Positions 35,920 to 45,263 of a stretch of DNA of 64,000 nt are shown one piece after another. A program made the translations under genes and the position numbers. A model generated the notes under the pieces. It had not been told where the DNA came from, ran no database searches, and saw only the letters and a program-made list of their open reading frames with translations. This DNA is from Bryobacteraceae bacterium (GTDB lineage Bacteria; Acidobacteriota; Terriglobia; Bryobacterales; Bryobacteraceae), in NCBI GenBank assembly GCA_030041495.1, contig JASHNT010000084.1, forward strand, positions 1-64,000. Direction: 5' to 3'. Every line of letters begins with the position of its first letter. Positions within the stretch are counted from its first letter, which is position 1.

Positions 35920-37341
35920 CTATTGCGCGATCCCGTATCCGAGAATTGTTGACGAACCATTAGCAAGACTGAAATTGAGTTCGGGCTCCGCGTAACGCGC
36001 CGACGACGCATTCTGATTGACCGGGAGGGTCGCCGGGCTCATCACAAATTCGATAGTAAGAGAGGGGTTCGCGGCCGCAGTCGTTCCGGTTCCCGAAGTT
36101 CCCGTTCCCGAGGTCCCGGTTCCCGAGGTCCCCGTTCCTGTCGTAGAGGTAGTCCCGCTCGAGGTAAGCGCCATACCGCTAGCAGTTGCACTCAAGGTCA
36201 TCGCCCCGGAGCAATCGGGATTGACGGTGTAGCTGCCGGTGAACTGAAGGTAATTCAGCCCCGTCATGCTAGACGTCCCCGTTGATGGAGCGCTGGTGCC
36301 CGAGGAGGATCCCGTGGTGGAAGTGGTACCGGAGCCAATGCCAGAGCCGGAAGTCGAGCTGGAGCCGGAGGTGGTGCTGGTCGAAGCCGGGGTCACGACA
36401 TGCCCGTTTCCATCGAACTGCGCCAGACCGAGGAAGAAGAAGGACCCTTCGCTAACGCTGCCGGAGGTTGTTCCGCTTGCCGAGGTCGTTGTGCCAGTCT
36501 CGCCGCCCGTTCCCGTGCCGATCAGAGCGTAGGATCCGCTCAACTCCGAAGTGGAACAAGTTTGGAATGCCGGCCGTACCAGCTTGATCAAAACGCCGGA
36601 CTCAAAGAAGCCGGAAGGTCCGCTAGACGTGGTTGTGCCAGACCCGGTTGTGCCGGTTCCCGACGTACCCGTTCCCGAAGTTCCGGTTCCTGTGGTCGAA
36701 CTGCTCGAACTCTGCAACAACGCCAGGTCGATTTCCCCGCCTCCGCTCAAGACAATGCCTTGGAGCATGCTGGGTGTAGTCTGGGTTCCGAAGGCGTCGG
36801 TGAGACTAACGGAAATGGTGCAGTTTGCATACAGCGTGTAGGATCCAACCACCATGGTCGATGGAATGGCTTCGACCTGGGAGTTGGAACTGGCCAAGAT
36901 GTTTCCCGCTCCGTCCAAATACAATGTGCCGGATGACGCGAATGGAGCGGATGGATTGGAAACACCGCTCAACAGCATCCCGAGTTCCGTATTAGAGTAA
37001 CCCGAAGAGCTGCTTGTGCTGGTGCCGGAGCCAGTGGTGGTTCCCGTTCCAGAAGTCCCGCTGGTGCCGGAGCCAGTGGTCCCAGTGCCGGTGGTTCCCG
37101 TTCCAGAAGTTCCACTAGTGCCGCTGCCAGTCCCGGTGCCGGTGGTTCCCGTGCCTGAAGTCCCGGTTGTACCCGAGGGCATCGTGAAGAAGCCGGGAGA
37201 TCCGGCTCCCAGGGCCGTGTAAGCGTAGTAACCGCCGACGTTGACGTCGGGAAGATTGCAGGTTTGTGCGGAGGCAATGGCCGCAAAGAGCGCGGCGCCT
37301 CCGAAAAGGGTAGCTAGAGATAGAGAGTCTGTTATTCGCAT
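35920..37341 (-). CDS. Exported Gly/Thr/Ser-rich repeat protein
   Basis: A 473-residue protein from ATG 37341, with GGAG about ten bases upstream and a signal peptide ending AAIASAQ. The mature part contains several normal-looking beta segments (VNVGGYYAYTALGAG, SGTLYLDGAGNILAS, LSGSYALIGTGTGG, FFFLGLAQFDGNGHVV, NYLQFTGSYTVNPDCSGAMT), separated by long stretches of GTG/GTS/GTT repeats, about 15 bases per unit. The unique segments resemble exported proteins of acidobacteria that occur without these linkers. The repeats make the minus and plus strands both open. Function unknown. Confidence 0.75.
   Translation of the reverse strand: MRITDSLSLATLFGGAALFAAIASAQTCNLPDVNVGGYYAYTALGAGSPGFFTMPSGTTGTSGTGTTGTGTGSGTSGTSGTGTTGTGTTGSGTSGTSGTGTTTGSGTSTSSSSGYSNTELGMLLSGVSNPSAPFASSGTLYLDGAGNILASSNSQVEAIPSTMVVGSYTLYANCTISVSLTDAFGTQTTPSMLQGIVLSGGGEIDLALLQSSSSSTTGTGTSGTGTSGTGTTGSGTTTSSGPSGFFESGVLIKLVRPAFQTCSTSELSGSYALIGTGTGGETGTTTSASGTTSGSVSEGSFFFLGLAQFDGNGHVVTPASTSTTSGSSSTSGSGIGSGTTSTTGSSSGTSAPSTGTSSMTGLNYLQFTGSYTVNPDCSGAMTLSATASGMALTSSGTTSTTGTGTSGTGTSGTGTSGTGTTAAANPSLTIEFVMSPATLPVNQNASSARYAEPELNFSLANGSSTILGYGIAQ
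36079..36150 (-). repeat. GTGTS-coding tandem repeat, array C
   Basis: About 72 bases of near-identical 15-base units (coding strand GGAACCGGGACCTCG-like) encoding TGTSGTGTSGTGTSGTGT inside the 35920-37341 gene. Ends are approximate. Confidence 0.7.
36640..36700 (-). repeat. GTGTS-coding tandem repeat, array B
   Basis: A second short array of the same 15-base unit type within the same gene, encoding TTGTGTSGTGTSGTGTTG. Ends are approximate. Confidence 0.65.
37018..37172 (-). repeat. GTGTS-coding tandem repeat, array A
   Basis: The longest array, about 155 bases, near the N-terminal end of the same protein. Units of 15 bases alternate with longer composite units (GTTGTGTGSGTSGTSGTG-like). 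The composite blocks are themselves repeated, suggesting unequal exchange. Ends are approximate. Confidence 0.7.
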
Positions 37342-37644
37342 GGAATGTTCTCCGCAGAGAAAATTTGGACACTCTTGCGCTCTTGGCAAATGGAGTTCCA
37401 TGGAAGATGGATGCGTATCTTGAAAAGAGTCATGCAAGAGCACAAGGGCCGGTCAACCACCGCCAGCTTTGCGCAGGTAGTTTTTGCGGAATACGGTTGC
37501 GCAACGCGGTAAAGTACTACGCATTTGAACGCGATTGCGAATCCAACGCCGCGAGCGGGGCGTGTGCCGGAAGGCTGCCTGGATTAAGCCTCGCGGACTA
37601 GCTCTTCGGTGACGATGGCGCGATTTTTTTCCGCGGAGTTTTTT
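37342..37644. other. Interval between repeat protein and glycosidase-like gene
   Basis: About 300 bases on the minus-strand side between two genes. It contains the upstream region of the repeat protein gene and two T-runs (about 37623-37646 on the plus strand). I see no supported gene and no clear hairpin terminator. Confidence 0.4.
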
Positions 37645-38601
37645 CTACGGCGCGGGCCGCGTGTAACCGAGCCGGCCCCAGGCCGCGATCGAATCCAGAG
37701 ACGGCGCGGCGCCGGAGTCCTTGGGATCGTTCCCGCTTACTTCGAAACCGGCGCCCGAAATCGAGTTGACCGCGCCGGCTCCCAGCGACGCGTCCATCTC
37801 CCAGTAAGCGTCGCGAGGACGCGGATTCGCGGCAGTCCCGGTGTATTCCGAAAACAAGCGCAGCGGGGCTCCGGAAGCGCCGGCGGCGTCGATCACATCG
37901 GCCATGCGTTCGGTGTCGGGCAACTCCAGGACCACGCGGCGGCCGGAGTCATGGAGAGTTTCCAAAAGCTGCTGGGCATTGGGGATCGATTCCACATGCA
38001 ACACCACGGATCGCACTGCCGGACAAATCGCCAGCAGGTGCTCGATTTCGCGCGGAGCAGAAACGCCGAAGCCGATCGCCACGTCGACTCCGTACTCTTG
38101 CGCGATTCGGGTGACATCGCGGAGGATCGGCAAGGCTTCGGGTCCGGGAGCGGGGTCGAAAGTGATTTCCAGCCGGTTGAAGCGTGCATGAGCCATGGCG
38201 GTGAAGTAACCTTGCCAGAAATCGGTTGAGGAAAACCATGCCGCATCCGGGTTGGCAGAGAGTCGCACTCCGCGCAGCGCCAGCGCCGGAATTCCGTGCG
38301 TCAGCTTCAAGCGGCCGGTGGAGCGCATCTGGCTGGCGGCTTCCAGCAACCCGTACATCAGCCCGCGCAAATCGCCGCCGGTGATGTGGCCTCCACCCGC
38401 GGCATAAGGGTCGATGCGAAACGTTCCCGGAGCCTCCAGGTTCAGTTCCGCCATAATCTTAGGCCGGTATCTGAAGTTGCGGGCGTCGATCGCGGCATTC
38501 AGTTCAGCCATGCCGAATTCGACTGGCCCGGCCAGGGCCGCGCCGGAGAGCAACAGGCCGATCCACGTTTTAATCCACCATCGCTCAGTCCACGACGGCA
38601 T
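37645..38601 (-). CDS. Exported glycoside hydrolase-like protein
   Basis: A 318-residue protein from ATG 38601, which overlaps the symporter's 3' end by 17 bases; signal peptide WWIKTWIGLLLSGAALAG. Residues about 66-95 (GGDLRGLMYGLLEAASQM) resemble the small N-terminal domain that precedes the barrel of family 20/67 glycosidases, and the rest (LALRGVRLSANPDAAWFSS, HARFNRLEITFD) looks like the start of a TIM barrel. The protein is short for a full GH20/67 enzyme and I cannot place catalytic acids, so it could be a shortened or divergent member. The symporter linkage suggests that it releases a sugar or uronate for uptake. Confidence 0.65.
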   Translation of the reverse strand: MPSWTERWWIKTWIGLLLSGAALAGPVEFGMAELNAAIDARNFRYRPKIMAELNLEAPGTFRIDPYAAGGGHITGGDLRGLMYGLLEAASQMRSTGRLKLTHGIPALALRGVRLSANPDAAWFSSTDFWQGYFTAMAHARFNRLEITFDPAPGPEALPILRDVTRIAQEYGVDVAIGFGVSAPREIEHLLAICPAVRSVVLHVESIPNAQQLLETLHDSGRRVVLELPDTERMADVIDAAGASGAPLRLFSEYTGTAANPRPRDAYWEMDASLGAGAVNSISGAGFEVSGNDPKDSGAAPSLDSIAAWGRLGYTRPAP

Positions 38602-40360
38602 GCCAACCCCTCTTCGAAAGATCCCCATAGAGGATCGCCAAGCCCACAACTCCCACGGCCAGCAACGCCAATCCCGGCGCGAGTTCATGCAGCAACAATT
38701 TTCCCGTGCCGAACAGAGCTCCGTAAATCAGCATACAGCCCGCGGCCCAATCCAGAAGGTTGCGGAGACCGTCATGTTCCGGGTTGATCTCCGGCGCGAG
38801 CTTGGCGATGGGCGCCCATCCCGCCGCCGAAGGCCGGGTACGGCGATAGAACGCGAGCAAGGTCTGCTGCGATTCCGGCTCGGTCGCGAACGTCACGGCG
38901 AGCCACACGGCGGTGGTGATGGTCACTGTGACGATCATCAACCATGCGAAGTCCTCCGGCTTGTCGGTGTCGAAATGCCAGCGCCATTGGAGTGCGATGG
39001 ACACGACGAACGCCGAGATCATCGCTGAGACTTCGCTCCAGGCGTTGATGCGCCACCAATACCAGCGCAGCAGCAGCACGCCGCCGGTACCGGCTCCGGT
39101 GACCAGTAGCAATTTCCAGGCTCCCGCGATCGACTCCAGGTACAGCGTAACCACCGCAGAGGCCAGCGTCAGAAATACGGTCGCGGCGCGCGACATCAGC
39201 ACGTAATGTTGCTGCGGCGCTCCACGGCGGACAAAGCGGCGGTAGAAATCGTTCACCAGATAACTCGCGCCCCAGTTGAGCTGGGTAGCGATGGTGGACA
39301 TGTACGCCGCGGCGAAAGCCGCGATCATCAATCCGCGCAACGACGCCGGCAGCACCAGGATCATGACGCGCACGTAACCGGTCTCCGGCTTGGCAAGCCC
39401 TGGAAACAGAATCAGCGACGCCAACGCCGTGAGGATCCAGGGCCAGGGCCGGACGGCGTAGTGCGCCACATTGAACCACAACGTCGCGAGCAAGGAATGT
39501 TTTTCGTCGCGAGCGCACAGCATGCGTTGCGCGACGTAGCCTCCGCCGCCCGGCTCCGCGCCGGGATACCAGGTCGCCCACCAATTGAGCGAAATGTACA
39601 CCAGGAAGGCGATCAAAGGCATCCACGCCGAGTTGAGATCGGGCACGAAATCCAGCACGGAGCCGGCATGGGTCCCCACGCGGGCCGCATCCACCCCAGC
39701 GAGTTTTTGTTTCATCGCCTCGATGCCGCCCACCGCGCGCACCGCGTAGACAGCCAGCACGATCACCATCCCCATCTTCACCACGAACTGAAATGCGTCC
39801 GTGACCAGAACGCCCCACAATCCGGATAGCGCGGAGATGAACGACGTGATGGCGATGATTCCCAGCACGATCAGCAGCGCTTGATGCTCCCCGATTCCCA
39901 GGACCAGCGACAAAATATCCACCATCGCCTTGTTCACCCAACCGAGGATGATGCAGTTGATGGGAACGCCCAGATACAGCGCGCGAAACCCGCGCAGGAA
40001 TGCGGCCGGTTTGCCGGAATAGCGGATCTCGGCAAACTCAATATCGGTCATCACGCCGGAGCGGCGCCACAGGCGAGCGTAGAAGAACACCGTCAGCATG
40101 CCGCTAGCAACGAAGCACCACCACAGCCAGTTGCCGGCGATGCCGCCCACGGCCACCATACCCGTCACGGCGAGCGGCGTGTCCGCGGCGAAAGTCGCCG
40201 CCACCATCGAGGTTCCTGCCAGCCACCAGGGGACATCGCGGCCGGAAAGGAAAAACTCATCTACGCTCGATTTGGCGCGCGCCCGGTAGTACAAGCCCAC
40301 GCCCAGGTTGAACAGGAAGTACAGCGCGACTACCGACCAATCGAGAGGAGTGAGCTGCAC
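38585..40360 (-). CDS. Sodium/solute symporter (SSS family)
   Basis: A 591-residue inner-membrane protein with a GTG start at 40360 giving VQLTPLDWSVVALYFLFNLG; upstream sequence in the same frame has no membrane character. Around 13-14 hydrophobic helices are visible. Family signatures: YYRARAKSSVDEFFLSGRDVPWW in the first loop, GTSMVAATFAADTPLAVTG, and ASGMLTVFFYARLWRRSGVMT. It imports an organic solute with Na+; sugars, uronates or amino acids are all possible. It is followed by the glycosidase-like gene and is divergent from the beta-sandwich protein genes across 69 bases. Confidence 0.9.
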   Translation of the reverse strand: MQLTPLDWSVVALYFLFNLGVGLYYRARAKSSVDEFFLSGRDVPWWLAGTSMVAATFAADTPLAVTGMVAVGGIAGNWLWWCFVASGMLTVFFYARLWRRSGVMTDIEFAEIRYSGKPAAFLRGFRALYLGVPINCIILGWVNKAMVDILSLVLGIGEHQALLIVLGIIAITSFISALSGLWGVLVTDAFQFVVKMGMVIVLAVYAVRAVGGIEAMKQKLAGVDAARVGTHAGSVLDFVPDLNSAWMPLIAFLVYISLNWWATWYPGAEPGGGGYVAQRMLCARDEKHSLLATLWFNVAHYAVRPWPWILTALASLILFPGLAKPETGYVRVMILVLPASLRGLMIAAFAAAYMSTIATQLNWGASYLVNDFYRRFVRRGAPQQHYVLMSRAATVFLTLASAVVTLYLESIAGAWKLLLVTGAGTGGVLLLRWYWWRINAWSEVSAMISAFVVSIALQWRWHFDTDKPEDFAWLMIVTVTITTAVWLAVTFATEPESQQTLLAFYRRTRPSAAGWAPIAKLAPEINPEHDGLRNLLDWAAGCMLIYGALFGTGKLLLHELAPGLALLAVGVVGLAILYGDLSKRGWHAVVD

Positions 40361-40429
40361 GGGGTAACCACGAATTATACAGTGGCAACGGGAACGTGCG
40401 CGCGCTGCGGCTAAGCTAACATTGATGGG

Positions 40430-42034
40430 ATGGTCCGGTGGTGGGCGGCGTTGGCGTGGGTTGGCGCCTGTGGGGGCGCGCTGCTGTCGGGCCAACTTTG
40501 TGAAGCCCAGCCTCCTCAGCCCAAACCATGGACAATTACCGGCACCGTCGTCGATTCGCTGAGCAAGCAGCCGGTTGCGGGCGCCCAAGTGATCTGGGAG
40601 GCGTCCTTCGCTACCTTAGGCTTTCGCGATCGTCCGCTGGATGAGCAACCGCCTTCCGGCGCTGCGCGGGTGACCACGGACACCGCCGGATCGTTTAGTG
40701 TTTCGGCCGACCCAACGGCGGCCGGAGTCCGTTTGTTCGTTTCTCACGCGGGGTATCGTGGAGTGGACGGCAAAGCCTTCGCGACACTGGTGGTGCCAAT
40801 GAACTCGCCTCCGGTGACCATTGCGCTGGTCCGGCAGGCCTCCATCCAGGGCCGCGTGACGGATTCGTCCGGCGCAGCGCTAGCGGGAATCGATGTGAGC
40901 CTGGTGCGAGTCGAAATTCACGACGGCCGCCGCCAGGCCCGCCAGGTGTTCACCAAGACTTCCGGCGCCAATGGCGAATTCCTGTTCGACGAACTGCCTG
41001 CAGGCGTATTCTATCTGCGCGCCGCAGGCCAGGCTGGCGGCAAGACCTACGGTCCGGTGTTTTATCCCGCGGAGCTGACACGCGACCAGGCCCGCCTGCT
41101 GCGGCTGGGTGGAGGCCAGACGCTCACGGCGGAGTTCCGCCTTGCCAGCCACGCCTCATTCAAGATTCGCGGAATCGTGACCAATATGCCTTTGCGCCGC
41201 GGGGTGACCGTGCGCCTGCTGCGTGGAGACGACTCAGTCGGCGACGAGCTCCCCATCAGCCCCACTGGAATTTTCGAAATCGCGGGCGTGGCTCCCGGGG
41301 ATTATACGGTTCAGGCCTACACGCCGAATCTGCTTCCGTTGAATTTCGGGGAGACGGCGGTGACGGTGGGCCAGCGCGACGCGCCGGTGAGAATCGCATT
41401 GAATGAGGGCGGAGACATTTCCGGGCACATGGAATTTCACGGGCCCGGCAGCCTGGATAAGTACGCCGTGGTCTACGCGACGCCTTTTCATCCACGGCAT
41501 TGGCCCGGCGATGTGAAGGATACCGTCGCGGTGATGAATCCCAAGGGCAATTTTGTGCTCAAGAACCTGCAACCGGGAAAATACGAAATCTCCGTGCGCA
41601 GCCTTTCGGACTATTACATCTCCGAAATGCATACCGAGTTTCGATCCCCCTCGCGCGGTTTGGTCACACAAGATATTTTGGGGAAGGGCTTGACGGTGCC
41701 TGCCGACAACCTGCCCGCGCTCATGATCATAATGCAGTCCGGCGCGGCCGAAATCACGGGGCAAATCTTGGGCGCGAGTCCCGGCGATCTCTTCAGCGTC
41801 GCGCTGATTGTGATGCGCGACGGCGTCGCCATCCCCACGATTATTCGAGCCGCGGACGGTCGTTTTCAAATTCCCGGCCTATCACCCGGCGATTACACTT
41901 TGCTCGCGTGGCCCGATTCGCGGGAGGTCGAGTATCGCAATCAGGCGGTGCTTCAGGACCTGCTGCCGCAGGGAATTGCGGTGTCGCTACGCGAGGGCTC
42001 GAAACGGAACGTGACGCTGGAGCCGGCGCCCTAG
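40430..42034 (+). CDS. Exported carboxypeptidase-regulatory-like domain protein, paralog 1
   Basis: A 534-residue protein with a signal peptide (to about residue 26, LLSGQLCEAQ). It is made of beta-sandwich repeats: WTITGTVVDSLSKQPVAGAQ near residue 34, SIQGRVTDSSGAALAGIDV near 139, FKIRGIVTNMPLRRGV near 243 and further modules with PGDYTVQAYTP and PGDYTLLAWPDSREVEYRN near the C-terminus. These match CarboxypepD_reg and similar Ig-like modules. No enzyme domain or TonB barrel follows, so it is probably an extracytoplasmic structural or binding protein. It starts a three-paralog run. Confidence 0.85.
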   Translation: MVRWWAALAWVGACGGALLSGQLCEAQPPQPKPWTITGTVVDSLSKQPVAGAQVIWEASFATLGFRDRPLDEQPPSGAARVTTDTAGSFSVSADPTAAGVRLFVSHAGYRGVDGKAFATLVVPMNSPPVTIALVRQASIQGRVTDSSGAALAGIDVSLVRVEIHDGRRQARQVFTKTSGANGEFLFDELPAGVFYLRAAGQAGGKTYGPVFYPAELTRDQARLLRLGGGQTLTAEFRLASHASFKIRGIVTNMPLRRGVTVRLLRGDDSVGDELPISPTGIFEIAGVAPGDYTVQAYTPNLLPLNFGETAVTVGQRDAPVRIALNEGGDISGHMEFHGPGSLDKYAVVYATPFHPRHWPGDVKDTVAVMNPKGNFVLKNLQPGKYEISVRSLSDYYISEMHTEFRSPSRGLVTQDILGKGLTVPADNLPALMIIMQSGAAEITGQILGASPGDLFSVALIVMRDGVAIPTIIRAADGRFQIPGLSPGDYTLLAWPDSREVEYRNQAVLQDLLPQGIAVSLREGSKRNVTLEPAP

Positions 42035-42066
42035 GCTTCCCGGAAATCGGGTATATTGGATGGGCA

Positions 42067-43683
42067 ATGGCGCGCCAATTCTGTGCGTTTTTACTCGCCG
42101 CCAGTAGCGCGTTTCTGCGCGCACAAATCCCGGAAACTAAGCCGCAAACCACCGTTGCCGGAACGGTGGTGGATTCCGCGACCGGCCAGCCGTTGGCGGG
42201 CGCGCTGGTCATCGCGAACCTTCAGCCGCCCTACTCGCCTGACGAGCCTCGACCGCGGCAGATTCCCCAGCAGCGCGCGGTAACCGGCGCGGCGGGACGG
42301 TTTTCTTTCGACACCACCGGCGCCATTGGAGGTACGGTGCAGGCCTCACGGCAGGGGTATCGCTCCGAGAACAATGTGGCTTCGGCGATGGTAGTGCTGC
42401 GAGGTGATTTCGGCAACACCACGGTCCGCTTGGTTCCGCAAGGCGTGATCACGGGACGCGTGCTGGATGGCGATGGCGAGGCACTTCCGGGGATGACGGT
42501 GGAGGCGATTCGGATTGAGATCGCGGACGGGCGGCGGGAGCTGCGCGAGAACTACGCCAGGGCAGCAACGGACGATCGAGGCGAGTACCGGATGTGGAAC
42601 CTTCCGCCCGGATCCTATTACGTGAAGTTCGAGGGGCGAGTTTCGATGCGGAATTACTACACGGCGAACGCGGCGTTCGAATTCGCGGACTTGGCCTATG
42701 GCCCGCTCTACTATCCTCGTGCCGAGAGCCTGGACGCAGCGCAGTTCCTCAAGGTCGAACCTGGCCAGACGACGAATGCTCCCTTCACGGCGGAAGGACG
42801 CAAGGCATACCAGATCCGCGGGAGGATGGCGAACGCTCCGCCGCACCGGTCTTTCCAGATCCGCCTGCTCCGGGGCACCGAGCAAGCGGCTAGCCGGGGA
42901 GCGGTCAACATGGCGGCCTTAACGTTTCAGGTGGCGGACGTAGTTCCAGGATCTTACACGCTTCAGATTTACACCGCAGACGGAGGGCCGCTGTGGGAGG
43001 GGGAGCTTCCGGTGACCGTCGGCGAACACGATCTCGTCGGCATCAGCGTGGGTATGGTGACGGGCATTGAGGTTCGAGGGAGAGTTCAGTCAGGCCAACA
43101 GGACATAAGGGTGGTCGGTCTTTTGCGAGCGCGACGCGTGGACCCGTTGGGTATTCCGGGCGCGCCCGGCGAAGTGTATGCGGTGCAAGGTGTGGACGGA
43201 TTCACCTTCAAAGGCCTCCTTCCCGGCAAGTACGAGATTGAGACGAATGGGGCCGCGGGCGGATACATTTCGAGCATTCGGTCGGGAAACGAGGACGTCT
43301 TGGCCGACGGTCTGACGGTTACCTCCGGAGGCGCGCCGGAAATCGTGATCGAGGTGACGCCGGGAGGCGGGATGATCAAGCTGCAGATGGACGGAGTGCC
43401 AGAGGAGCCGGTTCCGGGGCAGTCGGTCCAGTTGTTGCTGGTCGGTCAGAACGGCACGGCACGGACTCTTCAGAGTGGGCAAGCGTTCGGCAACGAAGGG
43501 GGTTTCCGTTTCGTTGCACCCGGGGATTACACGCTCTACGCCTGGCCGTCTTCGCACGAAGTAGAATTCCGCAACCCGGTGGTGCTCGATTCGCTGTCGC
43601 AATACGCGACGCCCGTGAAAATAGCGGAGGGGGAGACCAAGGAAGTGACGATCAAGCCGATCCCGCCGGAGGCGTTACCATGA
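42067..43683 (+). CDS. Exported carboxypeptidase-regulatory-like domain protein, paralog 2
   Basis: A 538-residue protein from ATG 42067 with a signal peptide (FCAFLLAASSAFLRAQ). The order of modules is as in paralog 1: TVAGTVVDSATGQPLAGALV, GVITGRVLDGDGEALPGMTV, YQIRGRMANAPPHRSFQIR and the C-terminal PGDYTLYAWPSSHEVEFRN block. The gap from paralog 1 is 32 bases and its stop overlaps the next ATG, so all three genes are likely one transcript. A longer frame upstream (from 41500) runs over paralog 1 and is not used. Confidence 0.85.
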   Translation: MARQFCAFLLAASSAFLRAQIPETKPQTTVAGTVVDSATGQPLAGALVIANLQPPYSPDEPRPRQIPQQRAVTGAAGRFSFDTTGAIGGTVQASRQGYRSENNVASAMVVLRGDFGNTTVRLVPQGVITGRVLDGDGEALPGMTVEAIRIEIADGRRELRENYARAATDDRGEYRMWNLPPGSYYVKFEGRVSMRNYYTANAAFEFADLAYGPLYYPRAESLDAAQFLKVEPGQTTNAPFTAEGRKAYQIRGRMANAPPHRSFQIRLLRGTEQAASRGAVNMAALTFQVADVVPGSYTLQIYTADGGPLWEGELPVTVGEHDLVGISVGMVTGIEVRGRVQSGQQDIRVVGLLRARRVDPLGIPGAPGEVYAVQGVDGFTFKGLLPGKYEIETNGAAGGYISSIRSGNEDVLADGLTVTSGGAPEIVIEVTPGGGMIKLQMDGVPEEPVPGQSVQLLLVGQNGTARTLQSGQAFGNEGGFRFVAPGDYTLYAWPSSHEVEFRNPVVLDSLSQYATPVKIAEGETKEVTIKPIPPEALP

Positions 43684-45245
43684 TTGCGCTGGTGGCGGCT
43701 CTGCCACTTGCTTTCTTCTTTCAGGTCGTTCAACCTCCGGGCGGCTACACCGTGGCCGGTGCGGTGGTCGACAGCGTTACGGGGGCCCCACTGTCCAAGG
43801 CGCGCGTATTCCTAGGGGGGACGGCCGCGCCATTCACTACCGGCGTGGACGGGAAATTCCGCTTCGATGGCGTTCGCGCAGGCAAGCACCAACTTGCCGT
43901 CGAGCGAATCGGCTACATGCGGCAGTCCTTTGCGCAGCACAGTCTCACCTCGGGACTCTCTACAGCAGTCGTCACGGGGAAAGATCAGGCGACCGGTAAT
44001 CTGGTCTTTCACCTAATGCCCACCGCTGTTATCGAGGGCTATATCCGGGACGCGAGTGGCGAGCCGGTCGCAGGCATGACCGTGAATGCGTTGCGAGCGT
44101 ACGGTGTGGGAAAGAATCGCCGCTTGGGAGGCTCCTTCGTAACTTCGACCGACGACCGCGGTTACTACCGCAGTAGCATGCCCGCAGGTGCTTACGCGAT
44201 CGTGGTTTGCGGCCACCCGTCGCAAGAAATCGCAAGCGTGCAGCCGATGGCTTATCCGGTGACGTTTTATCCGGGGAGCACGGACCCTTCCTCAGCTACA
44301 TTTCTCACGGTCAAACCTGGCGAGGAAGCGCGCGCCGACATGACGCTGCGCGCGGGCCCCTCGATTCGGATCACGGGCGAAGTTCCCGCGGCGGCCGGCG
44401 ACCTGAAGTTAAGCATGTCTGTCGCGATCACAGCTCCTTCGCTGCTGGGAGGGCAGATCGCTGTCAGCAGCACGGCTTACGTCCTTGCGGGAAAGTTCAC
44501 GTTTACCGGGATGGCGGCTGGCAAGTATCATCTTCAACTGATCCGCAACGTGAACGACCAGGAGCCGCGGCAAGTGCTGGGGGCGGCAGATATAGAGGCC
44601 AACTCGGACCCCTCGAATGTGTCGATCACTCTCGCGCCCCCGCAAAAGATTTCGGTGCATCTCACCCTGCGCGGGCAGCCCCGGTTTCCGAAGTCGCCGC
44701 TAGTGGCCTCGCTCGATCCGATCGATGGGACTTACAGCAGCTCGGCCCAAATCGGAGCAGACGGCAAAGGCGTGTTTCCCTACGTTGTTCCCGGAAGGTA
44801 CGCGCTGCAGGTTCGAATGGGGTCGATGCTGGCGGTTGAATCCGTCGCAGTCAACGCTGCGGCGCAGTCTGGAATCGAGGTGGACGTGCCCGAGACAGGC
44901 AGCGTCGACATCGAAGCGGCGGCTAGCACAGCGACGGTCAACGTTGCGGGCCGGATTGTGCGAGGGGGCCAGCCGCAGCCTGAAGTTTTGGCGATCCTGG
45001 TGCAACGGGACACGTGGAAAAAGATTGGGATCTACCGCTCCGATCAGTCCGATAGTGACGGCACCTTCGCCTGGAGCGATCTTCCGCCCGGCGAATATCT
45101 CGCGTTCGCGGTGGAAGACGGAGAGCCTGCTGACTACGACATGGCTGACGCGTTGCGGGCACTGATGCCGGTCGCGCAACCGCTCACGCTAAGCGGCGCT
45201 GCCCTTCAGAAGGTTGAACTGAAGGTGTTGCCGCTGCCCAAATAG
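43680..45245 (+). CDS. Exported carboxypeptidase-regulatory-like domain protein, paralog 3
   Basis: A 521-residue protein; ATG 43680 overlaps the paralog 2 stop (ATGA). The signal peptide is MIALVAALPLAFFFQVV. Modules: YTVAGAVVDSVTGAPLSKAR, AVIEGYIRDASGEPVAGMTV, IRITGEVPAAAGDLKLSMSV and a C-terminal PPGEYLAFAVEDGEPADYD that corresponds to the WPDSREVEYRN block of paralogs 1 and 2 but has diverged. It converges on the propeller gene at 45264. Confidence 0.85.
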   Translation: MIALVAALPLAFFFQVVQPPGGYTVAGAVVDSVTGAPLSKARVFLGGTAAPFTTGVDGKFRFDGVRAGKHQLAVERIGYMRQSFAQHSLTSGLSTAVVTGKDQATGNLVFHLMPTAVIEGYIRDASGEPVAGMTVNALRAYGVGKNRRLGGSFVTSTDDRGYYRSSMPAGAYAIVVCGHPSQEIASVQPMAYPVTFYPGSTDPSSATFLTVKPGEEARADMTLRAGPSIRITGEVPAAAGDLKLSMSVAITAPSLLGGQIAVSSTAYVLAGKFTFTGMAAGKYHLQLIRNVNDQEPRQVLGAADIEANSDPSNVSITLAPPQKISVHLTLRGQPRFPKSPLVASLDPIDGTYSSSAQIGADGKGVFPYVVPGRYALQVRMGSMLAVESVAVNAAAQSGIEVDVPETGSVDIEAAASTATVNVAGRIVRGGQPQPEVLAILVQRDTWKKIGIYRSDQSDSDGTFAWSDLPPGEYLAFAVEDGEPADYDMADALRALMPVAQPLTLSGAALQKVELKVLPLPK

Positions 45246-45263
45246 GCACGCGCGGCTACGGGT

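Noticed and set aside
35900-35925. tRNA-like T-loop string GTTCGATTC
   Set aside because: The flanking bases do not form a T-stem and no anticodon or acceptor arms are present.
36017-36841. Plus-strand open frames encoding VPVPEVPVPE-type repeats
   Set aside because: They are the reverse of the GTG/GTS repeats of the minus-strand gene, without starts, ribosome-binding sites or any unique sequence.
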